A stretch of 5,481 nt of DNA from CAYFUF01 sp964394795 (GCA_964394795.1 CAYMYX010000063.1:1-5481), one strand, 5' to 3'; positions 1-5,440 are shown, numbered from the stretch's first letter. A program made the numbers and translations. The notes: a model not told the origin generated them from the sequence alone.

Positions 1-339
1 ATTATCATTTTCAGCAAACTTGAGGATTGTATCTGCAATATCGTCAATGTCTTTGATTTTCTCCAGTTTGCGGTATTGACTCTGCTTATCGATTCTAGCG
101 CGTTGGTCTTCATCTAAGTCAGCAAGCATCTCGTCCATGAGACGAATCGACAATCTTTCACTTTCCTCTTTGCGATCTATCATGTGGTCAGTAGAGTGGT
201 CACGATCTCTTGCGGTGTATTGATCGCGAACATGTAAGAGAGTTATCTTTGCGTCAGGACTGGTGAACAATTCTAGAGCCTTATCCAAAGCTCTTTTAGA
301 GTGGGCGGATCCATCAACAGCTACAACTACTTTAGTCAT
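1..339 (-). CDS. Universal stress protein (UspA family), N-terminal part, cut by the window edge
   Basis: Reading the minus strand from the ATG at 339-337 gives 113 codons without a stop up to the window edge. The protein opens with MTKVVVAVDGSAHSKRAL, the classic first beta strand and loop of the UspA fold; Asp9 corresponds to the residue that contacts adenine in ATP-binding Usps. A second strand, ITLLHV (about residues 32-37), follows. Residues 40-95 are a charged, mostly helical stretch rich in Asp, Glu, Arg and Lys. The end, DDIADTILKFAENDN, matches the helix just before the usual DLIVxG strand. The GxxG(9x)G(S/T) nucleotide loop would lie beyond the edge, so ATP binding cannot be judged. 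AAGGAG at 351-346 lies six bases before the start. The gene is transcribed away from the FAH gene. Usps are small cytoplasmic proteins linked to stress survival; the specific role here is unknown. Confidence 0.93.
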   Translation of the reverse strand, partial: MTKVVVAVDGSAHSKRALDKALELFTSPDAKITLLHVRDQYTARDRDHSTDHMIDRKEESERLSIRLMDEMLADLDEDQRARIDKQSQYRKLEKIKDIDDIADTILKFAENDN

Positions 340-345
340 GAGAAA

Positions 346-351
346 CTCCTT
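346..351 (-). promoter_or_regulatory. Ribosome binding site of the universal stress protein gene
   Basis: AAGGAG on the minus strand, six bases upstream of the ATG at 339-337. This near-perfect Shine-Dalgarno sequence fixes the start codon of the stress protein. Confidence 0.85.
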
Positions 352-394
352 CCAAAATATAATACGCGATTATCTATTCAATACTTATGTACAC

Positions 395-422
395 ATATTA
401 ATAGTTATTTAAAGTTTATCAA
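395..422 (-). promoter_or_regulatory. Candidate sigma-A-type promoter for the universal stress protein gene
   Basis: On the minus strand, TTGATA (422-417) is followed after 16 bases by TAATAT (400-395). They match the consensus -35 and -10 hexamers at five and four of six positions. Transcription would begin near 388 and leave a leader of about 50 bases. The -35 box lies inside the 412-425 palindrome, so a regulator bound there could affect it. The region is AT-rich, so chance matches are likely and the call is tentative. Confidence 0.35.
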
Positions 423-425
423 CTT
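412..425. repeat. Short inverted repeat AAGTT-TATC-AACTT in the divergent promoter region
   Basis: A perfect 5-base inverted repeat with a 4-base centre lies between the divergent stress-protein and FAH genes and overlaps the proposed -35 box of the former. It may be an operator. The arms are short and the DNA is AT-rich, so it could be chance. Confidence 0.35.
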
Positions 426-567
426 AACAAGGTATTTACAATGTTTTTGTTTAAAGTATTTATGGTGGCCATGCACTTGCACCAACATTAGTAAAAGTCC
501 TCGAACTGGGGAATAGGATAACTGACAATCTGAACCAAATTAGAGCCATGAGGAAAGGAATTAAACC

Positions 568-1515
568 ATGCGATTTGTATCTTTTATTCAGGAACAAGAA
601 GCCAAGAAGATGACTCAAGATGAGGTTTTGAAGCAAGAAGGGAAACTGGGTATTGAACTTGAGGGGAGTAAGGTGATCCCAGCGGAAAGTCTAAACAAAA
701 AATTAGTTACTTTCGATGATTTAGTCGAGCTTTGGGTTACAGACGTGTCTAACGAATTAAAAGACCAAGTTGATAGTCTAAGTGAAGAGCAGATTAACGA
801 GTTGTCTTTGGATTTAAATGACCTTCGCTTGCTTTCGCCAATCCCACATCCTCGCCAAGATGTTCTCTGCCTCGGGCTAAACTATAAGGCCCACGCGGAA
901 GAATCGATGAAGGCCAAGGGATTGATTAAGGATGGAGACGGGAAGAGCCCCTATCCCGAAAAGCCGATCTACTTTGCCAAGCGGGCCGATGTGATATTGG
1001 GGCCGGGTATGGAAATTCCCAGCCACAGCAACTACACCAGTAAGCTGGATTATGAGGTGGAGTTGGCGGTAATTATTGGTAAGGATGCTTTTGATTTGTC
1101 GGAAGATGAGGTGATGGATACGGTTTTGGGCTACACCGTCTTCAACGACATCTCTGCTCGTGACCTGCAAACGGAGAGAGGGCAGTGGTATTTGGGCAAG
1201 AGTTTGAGAGGACACTCGGCGATGGGTCCTGCGGTAGTGAGTGGGGACGAGGTGGATGGCCCCCTACAAGTCCAGACCTATTTGAACGGAGAGCTGATGC
1301 AGGATGCCAAAACCGATGATTTGATCTTTGATATTCCCACGATTCTGACCGAGGTGAGCAAGACCTTTGGTTTGAAGAAGGGAACGATTATTGTCACCGG
1401 CACACCAGCGGGGGTTATCATGGGACTCGATAATCCGGTCTGGCTGAAGCCAGGAGATAAGGTAGAGTGCGTGATTGAAAAGATTGGCACTTTAGATAAT
1501 ATTGTTGGCGAATAA
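568..1515 (+). CDS. Fumarylacetoacetate hydrolase (FAH) family protein
   Basis: A 315-residue cytoplasmic enzyme of the FAH superfamily, whose members act on acylpyruvates, 2-oxo-dienoates or oxaloacetate by hydrolysis, isomerisation or decarboxylation using Mg2+ or Mn2+. The core begins near residue 98 with LCLGLNYKAHAEE, holding the lid/catalytic pair His109 and Glu112. KPIYFAKRA (residues 132-140) supplies the usual active-site lysine, Lys138. The three metal ligands are present: Glu163 and Glu165 in LDYEVELAVIIG and Asp194 in VFNDISARDLQ. TGTPAGV (277-283) is the C-terminal family motif. Residues 1-90 are the variable N-terminal domain, here with a charged insertion. An in-frame TAA at 562-564 excludes a longer start, and AAAGGAA lies seven bases before the ATG. 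The gene stands alone between a divergent neighbour and a probable terminator, so context does not reveal the substrate. 'Isomerase/hydrolase' names given to relatives should not be taken as proof. Confidence 0.93.
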   Translation: MRFVSFIQEQEAKKMTQDEVLKQEGKLGIELEGSKVIPAESLNKKLVTFDDLVELWVTDVSNELKDQVDSLSEEQINELSLDLNDLRLLSPIPHPRQDVLCLGLNYKAHAEESMKAKGLIKDGDGKSPYPEKPIYFAKRADVILGPGMEIPSHSNYTSKLDYEVELAVIIGKDAFDLSEDEVMDTVLGYTVFNDISARDLQTERGQWYLGKSLRGHSAMGPAVVSGDEVDGPLQVQTYLNGELMQDAKTDDLIFDIPTILTEVSKTFGLKKGTIIVTGTPAGVIMGLDNPVWLKPGDKVECVIEKIGTLDNIVGE

Positions 1516-1522
1516 AATGGAG

Positions 1523-1567
1523 AGGGTGGGAGGTGCTTTGACGGTGGTATGGCCCACCTTCTTTTGT
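1523..1567 (+). terminator. Probable rho-independent terminator after the FAH gene, with two alternative hairpins
   Basis: AGGGTGGG (1523-1530) can pair with CCCACCTT (1553-1560) across a 22-base loop, one pair being G-T. Alternatively GGTGG (1543-1547) pairs with CCACC (1554-1558) across six bases. TTCTTTTGT follows, a modest U-tract. It starts eight bases after the FAH stop codon and precedes the fhs promoter region, as expected for a terminator. The U-tract is short and interrupted, so strength is uncertain. Confidence 0.5.
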
Positions 1568-1568
1568 C

Positions 1569-1598
1569 ACAATTTGTCAGAGTTAGCGCAATTTGTGC
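1569..1598. promoter_or_regulatory. Two similar palindromes 19 bases apart upstream of fhs (candidate operator)
   Basis: ACAA-T-TTGT (1569-1577) and GCGCAA-T-TTGTGC (1586-1598, one mismatched pair) share the core CAATTTGT. Their centres, 1573 and 1592, are 19 bases apart, close to two helical turns. They lie just upstream of the fhs transcription signals, where a dimeric regulator or two cooperating dimers would bind. The regulator is unknown. This is inference from symmetry and position only. Confidence 0.4.
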
Positions 1599-1627
1599 TC
1601 ATGACCCATGGAGTTATGTTGTAAAAT
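1593..1627 (+). promoter_or_regulatory. Candidate promoter of the fhs operon
   Basis: TAAAAT (1622-1627) matches the -10 consensus at five of six positions, but no good -35 box lies 16-18 bases before it. Alternatively TTGTGC (1593-1598) and TATGTT (1615-1620) form a 16-base-spaced weak pair, whose -35 box overlaps the second palindrome. Either places the start of transcription shortly before fhs. Confidence 0.35.
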
Positions 1628-1635
1628 AGGAAGAG

Positions 1636-1659
1636 ATGACACAAAAACGAAGGAGCTAA
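1636..1659 (+). other. Possible seven-codon leader mini-frame before fhs
   Basis: ATG at 1636 opens a frame encoding MTQKRRS that stops with TAA two bases before the fhs ATG. AGGAAG (1628-1633) lies just upstream, but its two-base spacing is poor for initiation. The fhs Shine-Dalgarno sequence lies inside the mini-frame, so translating it could affect fhs initiation. Its first ten bases, ATGACACAAA, recur exactly at the fhs start (1662-1671), so a local duplication is an equally good explanation. Translation is unproven. Confidence 0.2.
1650..1655 (+). promoter_or_regulatory. Ribosome binding site deciding the fhs start
   Basis: AAGGAG lies six bases before the ATG at 1662. An in-frame ATG at 1608 would add 18 residues but has no ribosome binding site, and that extension is not part of the family. 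Confidence 0.9.
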
Positions 1660-1661
1660 CC

Positions 1662-3344
1662 ATGACACAAATCTATCCAAGCGACATCCAAATTGCACAA
1701 GCCAATGAGATGGAAGAGATTGGCGAGATTGGTAAAAAGTTAGATATACCGGAAGAGGCGATGGAGAAGTATGGCCATTACAAGGCGAAGATCAGCCTCG
1801 ACTATTTGCGGACTCTTGAGGGGAAGGAAGACGGCAAGCTGATTTTGGTGACGGCCATCAATCCAACGCCTGCGGGTGAGGGGAAGACGACGACGTCCAT
1901 CGGTCTTGCAGACGGCTTGCAGAAGATTGGGAAGAAGGCAGCTTTGGCGCTGCGGGAGCCTAGTCTGGGACCTGCTTTTGGTATCAAGGGTGGGGCGGCG
2001 GGTGGTGGCCACTCTCAGGTCATGCCCATGGAAGACATCAACCTCCATTTTACGGGCGATTTTCATGCTATAGAGCTAGCCAATAACTTATTGGCAGCAA
2101 TGATCGATAACCACATTCAGCAAGGGAATGAGCTGAATATTGATCCACGCCAGATTGTTTGGCACCGGTGTATGGATATGAACGACCGGCAGCTTCGCAA
2201 CGTGGTGACGGGCTTGGGTGGAAAATCTCAAGGTCACCCACGTGAAGACCATTTTGATATTACAGTAGCTTCTGAGGTGATGGCTATCCTTTGCCTTGCC
2301 CAGGATCTAGATGATTTGAAGGAACGGTTGGCTCGAGTAGTCGTTGCCTACACCTACGAAAATAAAGAAGTAACCTGTGGTGACCTGAAGGCCCAAGGGG
2401 CGATGACCATTTTGTTGAAGGACGCGATCAAACCGAACTTGGTGCAGACCTTAGAACACACCCCAGCTTTCATACATGGTGGGCCATTCGCTAACATCGC
2501 CCACGGTTGCAATTCGTTGACGGCGACGAAGATGGCCTTAAAAACAGCGGACTACGTGGTCACCGAAGCTGGTTTTGGAGGCGATCTAGGTGCCGAAAAG
2601 TTTTTCGATATTAAGTGCAGAGCGGGTGGATTGACGCCTTCTGCGGTGGTTATTGTAGCAACGTTGCGGGCACTGAAACACCACGGAGGTGCCGAGAAGG
2701 GAACGGAAACGGAAGCGAACATGGAGGCCTTACAGCTAGGGGTAGAAAACCTCTGGCAGCATGCGGAAAACATCCAGACCGTTTTCCATCTACCAGTTAT
2801 GGTTGCGCTTAACGCTTTCCATAATGACCCCGAAGAAGAGGTGTCCTTCGTTATGGGTGCCTGCAGCGAGCGGAACTTGGAAGTTTCCTACTGTACCGGT
2901 TGGGCTGACGGTGGCGCGGGCATGACGGACCTTGCAGAAAAGGTGGTCCACATCGCCGAATTCGACAATGCTTTCTCTTATGCCTATTCTCTGGATGCTC
3001 CGCTTAAGGAGAAGATGGAAAAGGTAGCCCAGAAGGTGTACCGGGCTGACGGTTTGAAATTCACGGCGGAAGCCAATCGGATGATTCGCCGATTTGAGAA
3101 GAACGGTTACGGGGACCTTCCGGTATGTTTCGCCAAGACCCAATACAGTTTTTCCGACGATCCAAAGAAGCTCAATGCGCCCAAAGATTTCATTATCACG
3201 GTGCGGGAGGTTCGCTTATCTGCGGGAGCCGGTTTCATTGTTTGCCTAACCGGCGACATCATGACCATGCCGGGTTTACCTAAGATGCCCGCCGCGGAAA
3301 ACATGGACATCACCAACGATGGCGTAATCACAGGACTCTTTTAG
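1662..3344 (+). CDS. fhs: Formate-tetrahydrofolate ligase (10-formyl-THF synthetase)
   Basis: A 560-residue protein, the usual length for the monofunctional bacterial enzyme, which joins formate to tetrahydrofolate using ATP to give 10-formyl-THF in the cytoplasm. It starts with the typical SDIQIAQANEM and LDIPEEAMEKYGHYKAKI regions. The P-loop PTPAGEGKTT spans residues 68-77 with Lys75. LREPSLGP (97-104) carries the arginine (Arg98) thought to bind formyl phosphate. GIKGGAAGGGH (107-117) is signature 1 with His117 in place of the usual Tyr, followed by MPMEDINLHFTGDFHAI. VATLRALKHHGG (332-343) is signature 2 with Leu in place of Ile/Val. Phe386 and Trp414 match the aromatic pair that sandwiches the pterin in the Moorella enzyme (from memory of that structure). 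All regions needed for activity are intact. It is the first gene of the operon; its TAG stop lies eight bases before the folD-like ATG. Confidence 0.97.
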   Translation: MTQIYPSDIQIAQANEMEEIGEIGKKLDIPEEAMEKYGHYKAKISLDYLRTLEGKEDGKLILVTAINPTPAGEGKTTTSIGLADGLQKIGKKAALALREPSLGPAFGIKGGAAGGGHSQVMPMEDINLHFTGDFHAIELANNLLAAMIDNHIQQGNELNIDPRQIVWHRCMDMNDRQLRNVVTGLGGKSQGHPREDHFDITVASEVMAILCLAQDLDDLKERLARVVVAYTYENKEVTCGDLKAQGAMTILLKDAIKPNLVQTLEHTPAFIHGGPFANIAHGCNSLTATKMALKTADYVVTEAGFGGDLGAEKFFDIKCRAGGLTPSAVVIVATLRALKHHGGAEKGTETEANMEALQLGVENLWQHAENIQTVFHLPVMVALNAFHNDPEEEVSFVMGACSERNLEVSYCTGWADGGAGMTDLAEKVVHIAEFDNAFSYAYSLDAPLKEKMEKVAQKVYRADGLKFTAEANRMIRRFEKNGYGDLPVCFAKTQYSFSDDPKKLNAPKDFIITVREVRLSAGAGFIVCLTGDIMTMPGLPKMPAAENMDITNDGVITGLF

Positions 3345-3350
3345 GGGGAG
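3343..3350 (+). promoter_or_regulatory. Ribosome binding site of the folD-like gene, overlapping the fhs stop
   Basis: AGGGGGAG overlaps the fhs TAG (3342-3344) and ends only two bases before the ATG at 3353. If AGGGGG (3343-3348) is the part that pairs, the spacing is four bases. The overlap with the stop suggests translational coupling to fhs. Confidence 0.65.
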
Positions 3351-3352
3351 AC

Positions 3353-4201
3353 ATGGTACAAAAACTAACAGCGAAGCCCATAAAAGAAAAGATGGAAGAA
3401 GAGATTAGACAAAGAGCAGGAGAACTTGCGGATCAGGGACATCCGCCAAAGCTTGCCAGTATTCGTGTGGGGGACGACCCCAGCACCGTTTCCTACGAGA
3501 TTGGTTTATCCAAGGCCTTCACTCGGCTTGGACTGGACTACGAATGCGTCAGCTATCCGGGGGATATCGACGAGGATGAACTCGTCGAGGCTGTTGCTGC
3601 GGTTGGAGCCAATGACGAGATTTCCGGCATTCTTCTCTTGATGCCTTTGCCCAAACATTTGAATGAAGAGCGGGTTATTGAAAGCATACCGGCCATCAAG
3701 GACGTGGATGGGGTTCGCCTCGACCAATTGGGTAGAGTCCTAGCTTATAATCACGAAGGTTTCCACAACTGCGCGATTGCGTCAGTGATTGCCTTTCTCG
3801 ACTTTTACGATATTGACCTGACGGGTAAGCGTGTCTTGTTACTTGGTGCAGGCCGCTTAGTTAACCGACCTTTGTCGATGTTATTGTTAGAACGCAAGGC
3901 TACGGTCCTTCTGACCAACAGCAAGACGGTAGATCCGGCAGGACTAGCCCAAGAAGCGGAGGTCATCGTATCCAGCATGGGCAACCCCGATGTCATTACC
4001 GAAGATTTCTTGCGGGAGGACCACGTCATTATCGACGTTGGCACTAGTTTCGACAAAGGCAAGATTGAGGGGGACTTCCCCAAAGATTTAGCGGACAAGG
4101 TTGCCGCATACACCCCAACACCGGGTGGCGTCTCGGGTCTAACTACAACTATCCTTGCTCTCCACACGGTGGAAGCTCGGGAAAAGATGCTTCAAAAATA
4201 A
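3353..4201 (+). CDS. folD: Divergent FolD homologue (methylene-THF dehydrogenase/cyclohydrolase family) lacking key catalytic residues
   Basis: A 282-residue protein with full-length FolD architecture: catalytic N-terminal domain (1-120), Rossmann domain (about 121-260) and returning C-terminal helix. The family is recognisable from VGDDPST (39-45), Tyr48, GILLLMPLP (92-100), KDVDG (116-120), LTGKRVLLLG (156-165) and TPTPGG (254-259). FolD normally oxidises methylene-THF with NADP and hydrolyses methenyl-THF to 10-formyl-THF. Here the ungapped alignment around Tyr48 places Leu52 where the catalytic lysine (E. coli Lys54, human Lys56) belongs; Lys54 of this protein matches the next, non-catalytic lysine. 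Leu96 replaces the catalytic glutamine of the QLPLP motif. GRSxxVGxP reads GAGRLVNRP (165-173), PCTPxG reads NCAIAS (139-144), and PGGVGPMT reads PGGVSGLT. The DVDG aspartates remain. Cyclohydrolase activity is therefore doubtful; a dehydrogenase-only or altered function is plausible. The reading frame is intact, so it is not a decayed gene. Confidence 0.9.
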   Translation: MVQKLTAKPIKEKMEEEIRQRAGELADQGHPPKLASIRVGDDPSTVSYEIGLSKAFTRLGLDYECVSYPGDIDEDELVEAVAAVGANDEISGILLLMPLPKHLNEERVIESIPAIKDVDGVRLDQLGRVLAYNHEGFHNCAIASVIAFLDFYDIDLTGKRVLLLGAGRLVNRPLSMLLLERKATVLLTNSKTVDPAGLAQEAEVIVSSMGNPDVITEDFLREDHVIIDVGTSFDKGKIEGDFPKDLADKVAAYTPTPGGVSGLTTTILALHTVEAREKMLQK

Positions 4202-4228
4202 GGAAGAAATGTGATGGACTAGAGAATG
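4199..4228 (+). promoter_or_regulatory. folC translation start region: Shine-Dalgarno, ATG with amber at codon 3, then second ATG
   Basis: TAAGGAAG (4199-4206) overlaps the folD-like stop and lies seven bases before ATG 4214, an ideal spacing. That ATG is in frame with folC but reads Met-Asp-TAG (4220-4222); after one Arg codon comes ATG 4226, which opens the folC frame. The 4226 ATG has no good Shine-Dalgarno sequence of its own. Initiation at 4214, termination at the amber and reinitiation at 4226 would explain the arrangement. A third ATG (4209), in another frame, is followed directly by TGA. Confidence 0.55.
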
Positions 4229-5440
4229 CGTCAACAAGCAGACTTTAATGATAAACAAAAGAAAATATATGCATGGCTGGAGGCTTTGGGTCACCCCGAA
4301 AAGGGGAAGACCATCGTCCACCTAGCAGGAACCAATGGGAAAGGATCGACGGGCACCTTCATTGCCCAGATCCTTTCCCTGACTTCTGCCAAGGTTGGTC
4401 ACTTCTCGTCGCCCCATGTTCTAGACTATGAGGAGCGGATCCGCATTAACGGGAAGCCGGTCGGTCAAGACGATTTGGAAAATGCTAGGGCCGCCATCGC
4501 CAAGTACCAAAAAGAGATCGGTTTACCTAAACTCTTCTACTTCGAGCAGAGTTTCATTGAAGCTCTGCTTCTTTTCCAAGACCTGGAATGGATTGTTTTG
4601 GAGAGCGGGATTGGAGGCAGGGAGGACATCACGAACATCATCCCTTCGGATTATGCCGTCATCACGACGATTGCCAGAGACCATGTGGATAAGTTGGGGA
4701 CTGACCTAGCTCAGATTGCCAGCCATAAGGCGGATATTATCGAGGAGGGAAGGCCTGTCTTTTCGGCCAACCAACAGCCGGAAGTGAGGGCGGTATTGGA
4801 AGAGGTTGCGGCAGAGCGAAAAGCGCCTTTCGTGATTCTGGATTCGGAGATGTACTCCTGCTGTCAGATTGGTAATGAACCGTCTAGTGGCAATGCGACC
4901 ATGACTTTTCTATGGAATAGGGGGAAGTTAGCGGGGGACTACGAAATCCAAATGTTGGGTTACCATCAGGTGGAGAACGCCGGTGTTGCTTTGCTATTTG
5001 CCGAGGCGCTAGACTTCATGACTTACGAGGAAGTGAAGAATGTGCTGAGCCAAGCCAACCTTATCGGCCGCCTCCAACGTCTTAATACGGAACCGCCCAT
5101 TTGGGTGGACGGGGCACATAATAATCAGGGGATAAGGCAGTTGATAGAGAATATGGCCCTCTTTGATATTCAGGATCCTATGATTCTATTTGGTATGCAT
5201 GAGGGTAAAGTGGCTGAGGATGTCCGCCGTGAACTATTTGGCATGGCCAGTAAAGTTCTCTTCGTTCAAGTTGAGGGGCAGGGTGACGAGGCAATTGAAA
5301 AAGAGGTCCACCAGTATCTGACGGACCTCAAAGCTGAGGGTAATGAACAGGATATTGTAATTTGTGGCAGCCTATACATCTTGGCAGCCGGCTACCGTTT
5401 CGCCGAGAACCAGACTGCGAAGGGGTCCCATGAAGGATAG
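4226..5440 (+). CDS. folC: Divergent FolC homologue (folylpolyglutamate synthase / dihydrofolate synthase family)
   Basis: A 404-residue Mur-ligase-like protein. FolC adds glutamates to folates using ATP (and, in some members, glutamate to dihydropteroate). The P-loop region HLAGTNGKGST (32-42) is exact. HFSSPHV (59-65) and YEERIRING (68-76) follow as in FolC. ESGIGGREDITN (126-137) replaces the usual E-VGLGGRLDATN. ARDHVDKLGT (150-159) keeps the DH pair. IASHKADIIEEG (164-175) replaces IAxEKAGIIKxG but retains the lysine that is carbamylated in the family. The C-terminal domain has IGRLQ (280-284), VDGAHNNQG (294-302) where HNPxG is usual, LFGM (321-324) and CGSLYI (380-385). It is somewhat shorter than the usual 420-440 residues; the helix preceding the normal substrate loop is largely missing. 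An in-frame TAG at 4220 sets the upstream limit of the start. It follows the folD-like gene by 24 bases and overlaps the next start. Polyglutamylation is likely; dihydrofolate synthase activity cannot be judged. Confidence 0.9.
   Translation: MRQQADFNDKQKKIYAWLEALGHPEKGKTIVHLAGTNGKGSTGTFIAQILSLTSAKVGHFSSPHVLDYEERIRINGKPVGQDDLENARAAIAKYQKEIGLPKLFYFEQSFIEALLLFQDLEWIVLESGIGGREDITNIIPSDYAVITTIARDHVDKLGTDLAQIASHKADIIEEGRPVFSANQQPEVRAVLEEVAAERKAPFVILDSEMYSCCQIGNEPSSGNATMTFLWNRGKLAGDYEIQMLGYHQVENAGVALLFAEALDFMTYEEVKNVLSQANLIGRLQRLNTEPPIWVDGAHNNQGIRQLIENMALFDIQDPMILFGMHEGKVAEDVRRELFGMASKVLFVQVEGQGDEAIEKEVHQYLTDLKAEGNEQDIVICGSLYILAAGYRFAENQTAKGSHEG

Larger units (their letters stand above)
340..567. 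promoter_or_regulatory. Divergent intergenic region between the stress protein and FAH genes
   Basis: This 228-base stretch is clearly more AT-rich than the flanking genes and must carry the promoters of both divergent genes. For the plus strand, TTTACA (435-440) followed after 16 bases by TATTTA (457-462) is a weak candidate promoter for the FAH gene, leaving a leader of about 100 bases. Its start is served by AAAGGAA (554-560), seven bases before the ATG. A plus-strand reading frame from 301 to 516 runs through the region, but it overlaps the start of the stress protein gene antisense and its product resembles nothing known. Confidence 0.5.

Noticed and set aside
301..516. Plus-strand frame of 71 codons crossing the stress protein start and the intergenic region
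   Set aside because: It overlaps the well-supported stress protein gene antisense, has no ribosome binding site, and its Asn/Tyr/Cys-rich product reflects AT-rich non-coding DNA.
1608..1661. Longer fhs start adding 18 residues
   Set aside because: There is no Shine-Dalgarno sequence before 1608, the extension is not found in the family, and AAGGAG is ideally placed for 1662.
3805..4167. Antisense frame of 120 codons within the folD-like gene
   Set aside because: It mirrors the codon pattern of the real gene, has no supporting start signals, and its product looks like nothing known.
3353..4201. FolD homologue as a pseudogene
   Set aside because: The frame is full length, the fold-forming motifs are kept, and the changes are clustered substitutions without any frameshift or stop.
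4220..4222. Amber codon read as pyrrolysine or suppressed in folC
   Set aside because: TAG ends both fhs and folC here, so it works as a normal stop. A nearby ATG offers a simpler explanation, and no suppressor or pyl gene is in the window.
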